Positions 1 through 8,174 of a stretch of 64,000 nucleotides of DNA are shown here, one piece after another (the stretch's first letter is position 1; each line of letters starts with the position of its first letter). Both the position numbers and the translations under genes were made by a program. Source of the DNA: Ferrovibrio sp046297895 (lineage in GTDB: Bacteria > Pseudomonadota > Alphaproteobacteria > Ferrovibrionales > Ferrovibrionaceae); NCBI RefSeq assembly GCF_046297895.1, contig NZ_JBKBHC010000002.1, forward strand, positions 62,001 to 126,000, in the 5' to 3' direction. The notes under the pieces were generated by a model that did not search any database, had not been told where the DNA came from, and saw only the letters and a list, made by a program, of their open reading frames with translations.

Positions 1-2
1 AA

Positions 3-128
3 GCCATGAAGGACGCGCAGGCCAAGGGCCAGGGGGCCGTGGCGCTGGACGGCAAGCTGATCGACATCGCCTCGATCCGCCAGGCCGAGGGCATCGTCAG
101 GCAGGCGGAACTGATCGCAAAAGGCTAG
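3..128 (+). CDS. HpcH/HpaI-family CoA-ester lyase, C-terminal end (partial)
   Basis: Only the last 41 codons are present; the frame is open at the window edge and ends at TAG 126-128. The tail reads GKLIDIASIRQAEGIVRQAE, which matches the C-terminal lid of malyl-CoA / beta-methylmalyl-CoA lyases and citrate-lyase-beta-like aldolases. Such enzymes cleave (S)-malyl-CoA to acetyl-CoA and glyoxylate in the cytosol. The catalytic and metal-binding part lies outside the window, so the substrate cannot be fixed. It converges on the dehydratase gene that ends at 158. Confidence 0.7.
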   Translation, partial: AMKDAQAKGQGAVALDGKLIDIASIRQAEGIVRQAELIAKG

Positions 129-157
129 AAATACAAGGCCGGGGATACGCGGCGCGG

Positions 158-2086
158 TCAGCCCGCCGCAGCAGCGGCGGGCCTGCCCTGGACAACCTTG
201 TCCTGCCCTTCAGGCGCATGGTGGAATTCCGGCACCAGGGTATTGAGCAGGGATAGCATGGCCGCGTTGTCGCGCTGTGCCGCGGCAGCCGCCAGCTTCG
301 CCAGCGCCTGCTCCAGTTCGTTACTGTCGATCACGCGTGGCGAGGCCAGCAGCACGCCTTCCTCCGGCGTCTTCACCAGGCTTTCATCCTGGTGCAGAAC
401 TTCCTCATAGAGTTTCTCGCCCGGCCGCAGACCCGTGAACGCGATCTTTATGTCGATATCGGGCCGCTTGCCGGCGAGGCGGATCATCTGCCGCGCCAGA
501 TCCTGGATGCGCACGGGCTCGCCCATGTCGAGCACGAAGATCTTGCCTTCGGCATGCAGGCCGTCGCGCGGCATGGCTGCGGCCTGCAGGATCAGCTCGA
601 CCGCCTCGCGGGTGGTCATGAAAAACCGCGTGACATCGGGATGCGTCACGGTCAGCGGACCACCATTGCCGAGCTGGCGCTGAAACAGCGGCACCACGGA
701 ACCTGAAGACCCGAGCACGTTGCCGAAGCGCACCGTGACAAACTGCGTGCCGGCATTGCCGCCGACGGAGCGATCGAGATCGAGGCTCTGGCAGACCATC
801 TCGGCGATACGCTTGGTGGCCCCCATCACGTTGGTGGGGTTCACCGCCTTGTCGGTGGAGATCATCACCATGACGGCCACATGATGGCGACGGCAGGCAT
901 TGGCGATGATCTGCGTGCCGATCGCATTGGTCAGCACCCCCTCGCCGATATTGGCTTCCACCAGCGGCACATGCTTGTAGGCGGCAGCATGCAGCACAAT
1001 GTCCGGATGATACTGGGCGAAGGCAAGCTCGACCGCTTCGGCATTGCGGACATCGCCCAGATGGGCGATGCGCGGCACCGTCGGCGCATGCTCGGCCAGC
1101 TCCATGTCGATCTGATACAGCGCATGCTCGCTCTGCTCGAACAATACGATCAGGGCGGGGCCAAGGGCCGCCACCTGACGCACCAGCTCAGATCCGATGG
1201 TGCCACCAGCCCCGGTGATCAGCACGCAGCTGCCGCCAATCAGTTGCGTCACCGCACGGCGATCCAGCACGCGCTGCGGCCGGCCCAGAAGGTCTTCTAC
1301 CGCGATCGGCTGCACGTCCTGCCGCCCATCGCCCTCGCCGCGAAATTCGGTGAGGCGCGGCAGGCGCGCCACCGTGACGCCGAGCTGGGCCGACGTTTCA
1401 ACCAGGTCACGGATGACGCGTCCGCTGAAGCGGTCGTCGGCCACGATGATGCGGCGCGGGCGGTCCATTTCACGTAGCTGCCCAATGATGGCCTGCAGGT
1501 TCGCGAGGCTGCCCAGCACCCGCACGCCACGCAGGTCGCGGCCATGTCGGTGCTCGGATTCATCTATGATGCCGACCACGCGATACACCGCGTCGCTGCG
1601 TTCCATTTCGCGAATGAAGGCATCGGCGGCCTTGCCCGAACCAAGCAGCAATACTGGAATGCGCTTATCCTCACCGCGCTTCAGAGCCTGGATCAGGCTG
1701 CCTTCCTTCCAGGTGCGGTAGAGCAGGCGCGGACCGGCCAGAAGGGTGACGAGAATAAAGAACTGCAAGACCAGGGCACTGCGCGGATAGGCATCCAGCC
1801 GGGTGACGAAGAACAGCAGAGGTAGGAAGATCAGCAGCGACAGGATGGTGGCGCGCAGGATCGCCATCATGTCGCGCAGGGAAGCGAAGTGCCATATCCC
1901 GCGGTAAAGACCGGCATACCGGAACACCACCGCAGCCACGACCGCAAAAGCCAGCATACCCTCCCAGGCATCCACCGGCGACCAGGGTATGTCGGCCAGC
2001 CAGTAACGCAGCCACAGCGCCAGGACGAAGGAGGCCGCCGCCATGACGATGTCATGCAGGGCCACCAGCAGAATGCGGCGGTTCAT
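158..2086 (-). CDS. Membrane-bound nucleotide-sugar 4,6-dehydratase (CapD/PglF/WbpM family)
   Basis: About 642 aa. The first ~130 residues hold four hydrophobic segments. A central Rossmann-like region (about 150-270) resembles a CoA-binding fold. The C-terminal half is an extended SDR domain with the nucleotide motif GAGGTIGSELVRQ and the site STDKAVNPTNVMGATKR, where Met replaces the usual SDR Tyr as in FlaA1/PglF-type inverting or retaining dehydratases. Family members convert UDP-GlcNAc to a 4-keto-6-deoxy sugar for capsule, O-antigen or glycan synthesis at the inner membrane. The frame also permits a TTG start at 2116, but that has no RBS and ATG 2086 sits right before the first membrane segment. 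It is divergent from the sugar dehydrogenase at 2459. Confidence 0.9.
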   Translation of the reverse strand: MNRRILLVALHDIVMAAASFVLALWLRYWLADIPWSPVDAWEGMLAFAVVAAVVFRYAGLYRGIWHFASLRDMMAILRATILSLLIFLPLLFFVTRLDAYPRSALVLQFFILVTLLAGPRLLYRTWKEGSLIQALKRGEDKRIPVLLLGSGKAADAFIREMERSDAVYRVVGIIDESEHRHGRDLRGVRVLGSLANLQAIIGQLREMDRPRRIIVADDRFSGRVIRDLVETSAQLGVTVARLPRLTEFRGEGDGRQDVQPIAVEDLLGRPQRVLDRRAVTQLIGGSCVLITGAGGTIGSELVRQVAALGPALIVLFEQSEHALYQIDMELAEHAPTVPRIAHLGDVRNAEAVELAFAQYHPDIVLHAAAYKHVPLVEANIGEGVLTNAIGTQIIANACRRHHVAVMVMISTDKAVNPTNVMGATKRIAEMVCQSLDLDRSVGGNAGTQFVTVRFGNVLGSSGSVVPLFQRQLGNGGPLTVTHPDVTRFFMTTREAVELILQAAAMPRDGLHAEGKIFVLDMGEPVRIQDLARQMIRLAGKRPDIDIKIAFTGLRPGEKLYEEVLHQDESLVKTPEEGVLLASPRVIDSNELEQALAKLAAAAAQRDNAAMLSLLNTLVPEFHHAPEGQDKVVQGRPAAAAAG

Positions 2087-2458
2087 GTGCGGGATTTTCA
2101 ACAGGTCAGCAGCCAAGGGTTTCGTGCAAAAGTGGCATATTGCTTCATCTTAACCGCTTCGCCCATTCAGCGAAATGCCCGCAAAAAACGACAGACCCCG
2201 GCACCGCGTTGGCGACATTGCCTTACCACGAACAGTGGCTGCATAAAAATACCGTAGGCCGCCCCGGCGAATCGCGATGCCGCCCTGGCCCGGCATTCGG
2301 CACGAGGAGGGCTTTCTGAACGACAAAGAGTAGACGGCGGGGCATCTCCGCGCTCTACCGGCTGGCCTGCAACCGGTCAAGTCACCTTTTGGCTTTCCGC
2401 CAAAAACCGCTTTCCTGGTCCGGTTTGTTGACAGGAAGGGCCGGCCGGGCTACCCCCC
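2087..2458. other. Intergenic region between divergent nucleotide-sugar genes
   Basis: About 370 bp with no convincing coding frame. It should hold the promoters of both flanking genes. A small inverted repeat (TTTTGGC, 5-nt loop, GCCAAAA; 2387-2405) lies near the plus-strand gene. Two TTGACA strings (2428, 2459) are visible but neither has a good -10 at 16-18 bp. Confidence 0.5.
2387..2405. repeat. Small inverted repeat upstream of the sugar dehydrogenase
   Basis: Perfect 7-bp arms TTTTGGC / GCCAAAA around a 5-nt loop, about 55 bp before the gene start at 2459. It could be a regulator site or a leader hairpin; it lacks the GC-rich stem expected of an intrinsic terminator. Confidence 0.35.
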
Positions 2459-3772
2459 TTGACAGTCGCAACCGAAAGACCCCCTGTGACCCCTCGCGCT
2501 GCCGAAACCATTGCCGTAATCGGCCTGGGCTATGTCGGCCTGCCGCTGGCCGTGACCCTGGCCCGGCATTTCTCCGTTCTTGGCTTTGACATCGACCAGA
2601 GCCGAGTCGAGGAGTTGCGCCGCGGCGAGGACCGCACCCGCGAGGTTGCACCGGATGTCCTCCGCGCCTCCAGCCTGCGACTGAGCGCCGATGCCGCCGA
2701 ACTGCCTGGCAAGACCGTCTATATCGTGACCGTGCCGACCCCGGTGGACGAGAAGAACATTCCCGACCTCAACCCGGTACGCTCGGCCTCGCGCACGGTT
2801 GGCCGCGCCCTGCGGCAGAACCCGGCGCCGCAGGCCATCGTCGTATACGAGAGCACCGTCTACCCCGGCGTGACAGAGGATATCTGCGGCCCGATCCTGG
2901 AGCAGGAATCCGGACTGGTCTGCGGCAGAGACTTCTTCCTCGGCTATTCGCCCGAGCGTATCAATCCCGGCGACAAAGTGCATACCGTGGACAAGATCGC
3001 CAAAGTGGTGGCCGGCCAGACACCGGAAAGCGCGGCCCGCCTGGAACATATCTACGGCAAGGTCACGTCGGGCGGCATACATATGGCGCCGACGATCAAG
3101 ACTGCGGAAGCCGCCAAGGTGATCGAGAACGCCCAGCGCGACATCAACATCGCCTTCGTCAACGAGATCGCGATGATCTTCGGCAAGATGGGCATTTCAA
3201 CCTACGATGTGCTGGAAGCGGCCGGCACGAAGTGGAATTTCCTGAAATTCCAGCCCGGACTGGTGGGCGGCCACTGCATTGGCGTCGATCCCTATTACCT
3301 GGCCCATCGCGCCGAGGAACTGGGACACCATGCCCGCATCATCCTCTCGGGTCGCGCCATCAATGACGGGATGGGCGCCTATGTCGGCAACGCGGTATCG
3401 GCGCGCATCAAGCCGGGCAGCAATGTCCTGGTGCTGGGCCTGACCTTCAAGGAGGACGTGCCCGATCTGCGCAATTCCAAGGTGGCCGATCTGATCGGCA
3501 GCTTGAAGGATCTGGGCCACAGAGTGAGCGTGCATGACCCGCTCGCCGACCCTAACGAAGCACAGCACGAATATGGCGTGATGCTCAGCCCCCGGCTCGA
3601 TCAGCTTGGCGGTTTTGATGCCGTGGTGGCCGCCGTGCCGCACTGGGAATACCGCGCCATCGATCAGGCCGGGCTGGCCCGGCTGGCCTGCGAGGGCGGC
3701 CTGATCGCCGACCTGAAGGGCATCTGGCGCAGCCAGCCGATCCCGCCCGGCCGACAATACTGGACGCTGTAG
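2459..3772 (+). CDS. UDP-N-acetyl-hexosamine 6-dehydrogenase (WbpA/WbpO/TviB-like)
   Basis: 437 aa, usual length for UDP-glucose/GDP-mannose dehydrogenases. The N-terminal NAD-binding fold has GLGYVGLPLA (about 22-31). The catalytic Cys273 sits in GGHCIGVDPYYL, with the middle-domain Lys220 and the C-terminal nucleotide-binding domain starting near 320 (VLVLGLTFKEDVPDLRNSK). The conserved SPERINPGDK region is typical of the N-acetyl-sugar subgroup. It makes a UDP-hexosaminuronic acid by two-step NAD-dependent oxidation for surface polysaccharide. The start is uncertain: TTG 2459 or GTG 2486 (VTPRAAETIAVIG), neither with a strong RBS. Its divergent neighbour is a nucleotide-sugar dehydratase, so both probably feed one glycan pathway. 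Confidence 0.88.
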   Translation: MTVATERPPVTPRAAETIAVIGLGYVGLPLAVTLARHFSVLGFDIDQSRVEELRRGEDRTREVAPDVLRASSLRLSADAAELPGKTVYIVTVPTPVDEKNIPDLNPVRSASRTVGRALRQNPAPQAIVVYESTVYPGVTEDICGPILEQESGLVCGRDFFLGYSPERINPGDKVHTVDKIAKVVAGQTPESAARLEHIYGKVTSGGIHMAPTIKTAEAAKVIENAQRDINIAFVNEIAMIFGKMGISTYDVLEAAGTKWNFLKFQPGLVGGHCIGVDPYYLAHRAEELGHHARIILSGRAINDGMGAYVGNAVSARIKPGSNVLVLGLTFKEDVPDLRNSKVADLIGSLKDLGHRVSVHDPLADPNEAQHEYGVMLSPRLDQLGGFDAVVAAVPHWEYRAIDQAGLARLACEGGLIADLKGIWRSQPIPPGRQYWTL

Positions 3773-3846
3773 CAGGATTTGCCCGCGGCCCACTGGACAT
3801 CGCCGGTGCGCTGACCGAAATATCCTGTGCCAACAGGAGTCGCGCT

Positions 3847-5016
3847 ATGTCCGAACAGATCGATACCCGCATTCCGGTCTCCGTGATCACCGGCTTTCTC
3901 GGGGCCGGCAAAAGCACTCTGCTGAACCGGCTGCTGCGTCACCCCGACATGGGTGAGACGGCCGTGATCGTGAACGAGTTCGGCGAGATAGGCCTGGACC
4001 ACGCGCTGATCGCCTCCAGCCAGGAAGACACCATACTGCTCAGCTCCGGCTGCCTGTGCTGCACGGTTCGCGGCGATCTGGTGAACACCTTCCGCGACCT
4101 GGCCGCAAAACGCGACCGCGGCGAGGTCAAGCCATTCAAGCGCGTGGTGATCGAAACCACCGGCCTGGCCGATCCGGCCCCCGTGCTGCATACACTGATG
4201 AGCGATCCGGTGGTGGCCGAGCGCTGCCGCCTTGAGAGCGTGGTGACGCTGGTGGACGCCGTGAACGGCGACGGCACGCTGGATCACCACAAGGAGGCGA
4301 TCAAGCAGGCGGCGGTGGCCGATCGTCTGGTGCTGACCAAGGTGGATCTGGCCGAACCCAAGGCCGTGCAGCACCTGCGCCACCGCCTGCGGCACCTCAA
4401 TCCGGGCGCCCCGGTCCTCACCGCGATTGGCGGCGACATCGCGCCGAAGCAGCTCTTTAATGCCGGCCTTTACGACCCTGCCACAAAGAGCTTCGATGTA
4501 CAGAACTGGCTGCGTGCCGAGGCCTATGGGGAGGATCACCACCATCATCACGATCATCATCACGATCACCATCATGATCACCATGGCCACGATCATGGGC
4601 ACGATCATGGGCACGATCACGACCATGACCACCACGATGATCACGGGCATTTCCTCAAGCCGGATGGCAGCGTCGATGTCAATAGGCACGATACAAGCAT
4701 CCGGTCTTTCTGCCTGACCTTTGAACAGGCCTTCGAGTGGAACACGCTGGCCACCTGGCTGGACCTGCTGGCCGCCTATCGCGGCGACAACCTTCTGCGC
4801 GTGAAAGGCCTCGTGAACGTGCAGGGCGTCGACCGTCCGGTGGTGATCCACGGCGTGCAGCACCTTTTCCATCCGCCGGCGACCATTCCGGCCTGGCCCG
4901 ATGCGGATCGCCGCAGCCGCATCGTTTTCATCACGCGCGACCTGCCGCAGGAAGTGATCGAGCAGACTCTGAGCGCGTTGCAGCAGGCTGCACCGGATAC
5001 CGCCGCCGCACCATGA
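3847..5016 (+). CDS. COG0523 (CobW/ZigA-type) GTPase with a His-rich metal-binding loop
   Basis: 389 aa, RBS AGGAG 8-9 bp before ATG. It has a Walker A motif GFLGAGKST (16-24), the diagnostic CxCC motif C69-L-C-C72 and a TKVD G4-type motif. The CobW C-terminal domain runs from about 280 to 370. Between the two domains (about 230-268) lies a stretch made almost only of His and Asp with a few Gly. COG0523 GTPases deliver metals, mostly zinc, to client proteins or sense metal limitation; a His-rich insert supports Zn, Ni or Co handling. No cobalamin genes or visible Zur site are nearby, so the client is unknown. It sits 10 bp before the next gene and is probably cotranscribed. Confidence 0.88.
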   Translation: MSEQIDTRIPVSVITGFLGAGKSTLLNRLLRHPDMGETAVIVNEFGEIGLDHALIASSQEDTILLSSGCLCCTVRGDLVNTFRDLAAKRDRGEVKPFKRVVIETTGLADPAPVLHTLMSDPVVAERCRLESVVTLVDAVNGDGTLDHHKEAIKQAAVADRLVLTKVDLAEPKAVQHLRHRLRHLNPGAPVLTAIGGDIAPKQLFNAGLYDPATKSFDVQNWLRAEAYGEDHHHHHDHHHDHHHDHHGHDHGHDHGHDHDHDHHDDHGHFLKPDGSVDVNRHDTSIRSFCLTFEQAFEWNTLATWLDLLAAYRGDNLLRVKGLVNVQGVDRPVVIHGVQHLFHPPATIPAWPDADRRSRIVFITRDLPQEVIEQTLSALQQAAPDTAAAP

Positions 5017-5026
5017 AATTCCAGAC

Positions 5027-5839
5027 ATGAACGGCACCGTAGAGCACCCGGCCGATCCGGAGCTTACCGCGCTGATCAACGGCCTGCGCAAGACCGCGCG
5101 CGACCGGGTCTTTGCCGTCACCTATGGCGGCCGCCGGCTATGGGTGAAGACGGCGGGCATGCCGCGTCTGCGCTCCGCCGTGCTGATGCAGCGCGCCATC
5201 GCCACTCTGTTCCGTCTGCCGATCCTGCTGCCGCCGCGCAACCAGACCGGCGCGCTCGGCCTGGCTGCCGAGGCCGCGGCGATCCGGACGCTGGCGCAGG
5301 CCGACCTTCCGGTGCCGGCCGTGATCGCCTGCTCTGGCCAATGGCTGGTACTGAGCGATGCCGGGGAGGCGCTTGAGCCGCGACTGAATGCCGCCACTGA
5401 TGCCGCCGAACGCTGGCGCCTGATCGCCGAGGCTGGCGCGCTGCTCTGCCGGCTGCACGCCGCCGGCCACTGGCATGGCGGAGCGCAAATCCGCAACTTC
5501 AGCCTTTCCGACGGCAGGCCCGGGCTGCTCGATTTCGAGGACCACACCCTGCCCGGCATGACGCTGGCCGAACGCCAGGGCCGCGACCTGCTGCTGTTTC
5601 TCTATTCGCTGGTGCGATACGATCGCGGTACCGTCGAGCCTCAACTTCCGCGCATCGCAGCCGCGATGCTGCGCGAAGCCATGCCGGACACACGCAACGC
5701 CATACGCCGACTGCGGCGCCGCATGGCCTGGCTGCTGACGCTGGCGCGTTGGCTGGCGCCCTATGCCGGTCGTGACGTGCGCCAGGCGGCCGCGGCCGAT
5801 GCGGCCATAGGCGCTGCGCTGGCGCAGTACGTCGACTGA
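5027..5839 (+). CDS. Kinase-fold protein, Kdo/WaaP-like lipopolysaccharide kinase family
   Basis: 270 aa. The pattern is that of small eukaryotic-like kinases: a candidate ATP-binding Lys in LWVKTAG (about 43-49), a catalytic loop HGGAQIRNFSL (about 154-164) and the metal-binding LLDFED (about 171-176). The usual HxD aspartate of the catalytic loop reads HGG, so the catalytic base is replaced or contributed differently. Relatives phosphorylate the lipid A-Kdo core or proteins; which applies here cannot be told. It follows the COG0523 gene by 10 bp and ends inside a perfect inverted repeat. Confidence 0.6.
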   Translation: MNGTVEHPADPELTALINGLRKTARDRVFAVTYGGRRLWVKTAGMPRLRSAVLMQRAIATLFRLPILLPPRNQTGALGLAAEAAAIRTLAQADLPVPAVIACSGQWLVLSDAGEALEPRLNAATDAAERWRLIAEAGALLCRLHAAGHWHGGAQIRNFSLSDGRPGLLDFEDHTLPGMTLAERQGRDLLLFLYSLVRYDRGTVEPQLPRIAAAMLREAMPDTRNAIRRLRRRMAWLLTLARWLAPYAGRDVRQAAAADAAIGAALAQYVD

Positions 5840-5857
5840 CGCAGGGCGTCAGTCGAC
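5831..5857. terminator. Perfect 12-bp inverted repeat between convergent genes
   Basis: Arms GTCGACTGACGC (5831-5842) and GCGTCAGTCGAC (5846-5857) with a 3-nt loop. The left arm contains the TGA stop of the kinase-like gene, and the acetyltransferase on the other strand ends 12 bp further on. There is no T tract on either side, so it is either a factor-aided bidirectional terminator or a 3'-end stabilising hairpin. Confidence 0.6.
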
Positions 5858-5868
5858 GGTCAGAGCCG

Positions 5869-6312
5869 TTATTCCATGAACAGGCTGAGTGGATCGGGAC
5901 GATAATCGCCGAACGGCCCGATATCGCGATAACCGGCTTTCCGGTACAGAGCTATGGCCTCGGGTTGGCGGATACCGGTTTCGAGCCGGATGCAGGTCAG
6001 GCCGAGTTCGGCCACCCGGGCCTCCAGCCGCTCCAGCAGGCGGCGGCCCAGTTTAAGCCCGCGCGCAGCCGGCGCCACATACATGCGCTTGATCTCGGCA
6101 TAACCGCCCTGATCCACCACCGCGCCATAGCCAAGCAAAGCGCCGTCCGTCTGCCGGGCCACGAAGAAACTGACCTCGGTTCCCTGCAGGCTGGCGACAT
6201 CGAGCAGATGGTTGCTCTCGGCCGGATAAAGCTTGGCATACCATGCATCGGCCGCCTGCAGCAGCGCGATCACATCAGCCTGAGCGGGGTTTTCGATGGC
6301 AATCATCGGCAT
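5869..6312 (-). CDS. GNAT-family N-acetyltransferase
   Basis: 147 aa. The acetyl-CoA binding core is visible: the beta-4 strand IKRMYVAPAARG followed by LKLGRRLLERLEARV (the R/Q-x-x-G-x-A-type pyrophosphate loop, about 74-100), then ETGIRQPEAIALYRKAGYRDI, typical of the C-terminal half. The acceptor is unknown. The ATG at 6312 follows the asparaginase stop by 2 bp, so the two genes are translationally coupled. Confidence 0.85.
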   Translation of the reverse strand: MPMIAIENPAQADVIALLQAADAWYAKLYPAESNHLLDVASLQGTEVSFFVARQTDGALLGYGAVVDQGGYAEIKRMYVAPAARGLKLGRRLLERLEARVAELGLTCIRLETGIRQPEAIALYRKAGYRDIGPFGDYRPDPLSLFME

Positions 6313-6314
6313 GG

Positions 6315-7352
6315 TCAGAACCCGGGCGCGGCCAGACCGATGCTGCCCACGCTGATGCCGCGCCAGTTGTTCAGCGGCTGCTCGACCAGCGGGCGGATCG
6401 CCTCGCGGCCGGCCTCGTCCAGCCAGCCGAGATGCTCGAGCAGCCCGCCCAGTGCGGTCTGTGCGGCGCGTGCCGTGCCATCGAGGACCTTGAGCGCGAT
6501 GCCAAAGCCGGCCTCGGCCGAGGCGGCCGTATAGACGCCCTCGGCGCCGGTCTTGGCGATAAAGCGGCCTTGGCCGGCTAGCATCACCGCCGTGCAGAAG
6601 CGGCCCGTGCCGGCCACGAAAAAGGGTTCGGCCGCCACCGCGGCCGCAATGCGCCGCGCCGCCCTCGCGCGTTCGGGCGCCAGACCATGGCCGGTGACGA
6701 AGCGCGCGAAGCCATGGGCCAGCGCATGCAGCGGCAGGGCGATGGTGGGCATCGAACAGCCATCGGTGGCCACCATGCCAGGTGCCAGCTTCACGGCGCA
6801 GACATCCTCGATGGCGGCCGTGACGCGCCGCTGCACCGGATGATCGGGGCTGACATAGCCGCGGATATCCTCGCCCAGATGGGTGGCGACCGAGACCATG
6901 CCGGCATGCTTGCCCGAGCAGTTGTTGTGCAGGCTGGTGGGCGACAGGCGGTCGCGGGCAAGCTGGCGTGAGGTTTCCTCGTGATAGGGCCAGTGGGCAC
7001 CGCATTCGAGGTCATCCGGCTGGCGGCCGATGCGGGCGAGCCAGGCGGCAACGGTTTCGGTGTGGCGTATTTCGCCGCCATGACTGGCGCAGGCCATGGC
7101 CAGTTCGGCCTGACTCAGGGAAAAGGCATCGGCCGCACCGGTCTCGACCAACGGCAGGGCCTGCAGGGCCTTGTTGGACGAGCGCGGGAAAATCGCCTGC
7201 GCCACATCGCCCCAGGCCGCCACGGTCTTGCCGTCCGCATCGACCACCGCGGCAATCACCGGATGGCGGCTTTCCACTTGCGAACCGCGCCTGACCTCGA
7301 CGATAAAGGGCCGCGTGCCGGGAGCCGGCAGGGGGCCGAAGGGATTGCCCAT
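6315..7352 (-). CDS. L-asparaginase II family protein (Rhizobium-type)
   Basis: 345 aa. A clear RBS (AGGAG, 7 bp spacing) picks ATG 7352 over an upstream in-frame start at 7400. Signature motifs of this serine-hydrolase-like family are present: RSSNK with candidate nucleophile Ser58 or Ser59 and Lys61, ASHGGE (89-94), HNNCSGKHAGM (142-152, with Cys145 and Lys148) and TDGCSMPT. The reaction is L-asparagine to aspartate plus ammonia in the cytosol. No signal peptide is seen. It is the first gene of a two-gene unit with the GNAT gene. Confidence 0.9.
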   Translation of the reverse strand: MGNPFGPLPAPGTRPFIVEVRRGSQVESRHPVIAAVVDADGKTVAAWGDVAQAIFPRSSNKALQALPLVETGAADAFSLSQAELAMACASHGGEIRHTETVAAWLARIGRQPDDLECGAHWPYHEETSRQLARDRLSPTSLHNNCSGKHAGMVSVATHLGEDIRGYVSPDHPVQRRVTAAIEDVCAVKLAPGMVATDGCSMPTIALPLHALAHGFARFVTGHGLAPERARAARRIAAAVAAEPFFVAGTGRFCTAVMLAGQGRFIAKTGAEGVYTAASAEAGFGIALKVLDGTARAAQTALGGLLEHLGWLDEAGREAIRPLVEQPLNNWRGISVGSIGLAAPGF

Positions 7353-7438
7353 GGCTGTACTCCTGAATTGTCTCCGGGCGCTTATACACGCAAGGCCCAT
7401 ACAGTCAAAGAACGGGCAAGCAGAGAACGGGGTTGCCG

Positions 7439-8008
7439 ATGCGCGGCTTTTTCGGGATCGGCGTCGAACGCCTCAGCAAGCCGATGAATGCGGGCAACCT
7501 GTTCCGCACGGCGCACGCCTTCGGCGCCAGTTTCGTCTTCACCATCGGGGCGACCTATTCGGTGACGGCGGCACGTTCGGACACCAGCAAGACGCCTGAG
7601 AATCTGCCCTGGTATGCCTACGACAGCGTGGCCCAGCTCAGCCTGCCGCAGAATTGCCAACTCGTCGGCATCGAATTGCTGGATGAGGCAGTGGAACTGC
7701 CGCGCTTCCGCCATCCATTGCGCGCCGCCTACGTGCTGGGCCCCGAGATGGGCTCGCTGAGCCCCGAACTGGTTGCCCGCTGCGATCATGTGATCAAGAT
7801 TCCAACCAGCTTCTGCGTCAATGTCGGCGTGGCCGGCGCCATCGTGATGTACGACCGGCTGATCACCCTTGGGAAATTCGGCGAGCGGCCGCTCTCCCCC
7901 CTGGCCAGGGACAAGGCCGGGATCGGGGCCGGGATCGGGGCCGGGATCGAGGGCGGAGCCAATCCGGGCGGCCGGCACCCCAAGAGGACCACCCAGCCTC
8001 GCGACTGA
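7439..8008 (+). CDS. SPOUT/TrmH-family RNA 2'-O-methyltransferase
   Basis: About 189 aa from ATG 7439; a TTG two codons upstream is also in frame. SPOUT motif 1 is NAGNLFRTAHAFGA, motif 2 YVLGPEMGSLSPEL and motif 3 IPTSFCVNVGVAGAIVMYDR, the last forming the SAM-binding trefoil knot. It probably methylates a tRNA or rRNA ribose. The last ~35 residues leave the family fold and form a Gly/Ile/Ala-rich, then basic tail encoded by a 12-bp tandem repeat. Confidence 0.85.
   Translation: MRGFFGIGVERLSKPMNAGNLFRTAHAFGASFVFTIGATYSVTAARSDTSKTPENLPWYAYDSVAQLSLPQNCQLVGIELLDEAVELPRFRHPLRAAYVLGPEMGSLSPELVARCDHVIKIPTSFCVNVGVAGAIVMYDRLITLGKFGERPLSPLARDKAGIGAGIGAGIEGGANPGGRHPKRTTQPRD
7915..7950 (+). repeat. 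Three tandem 12-bp units in the methyltransferase tail
   Basis: Units GGCCGGGATCGG, GGCCGGGATCGG and GGCCGGGATCGA in a row, in frame, coding Ala-Gly-Ile-Gly repeats. Length change by whole units would keep the frame. Confidence 0.85.
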
Positions 8009-8174
8009 GGGCCGGCCGGACCGGTCGCGGCAATCTCCGGTTAAGCAGCAGGGTGTTGTGCCCGATTTCTAATAGAATCAAGGCTCTGCTCATTCCCTTT
8101 TAACCCTCTGCCTGCCATAGTAGGCCGTAATTGGCTCGTAACAGAAGGCCAGGGGTGAAAGCAGGCACGCGGCC

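Noticed and set aside
2428..2464. Two TTGACA strings as promoter -35 boxes of the sugar dehydrogenase
   Set aside because: No acceptable -10 follows at 16-18 bp, and the second overlaps the possible start codon.
4534..4650. Short direct repeats that look CRISPR-like
   Set aside because: They are in-frame His/Asp codons of the COG0523 gene with no spacers of constant length.
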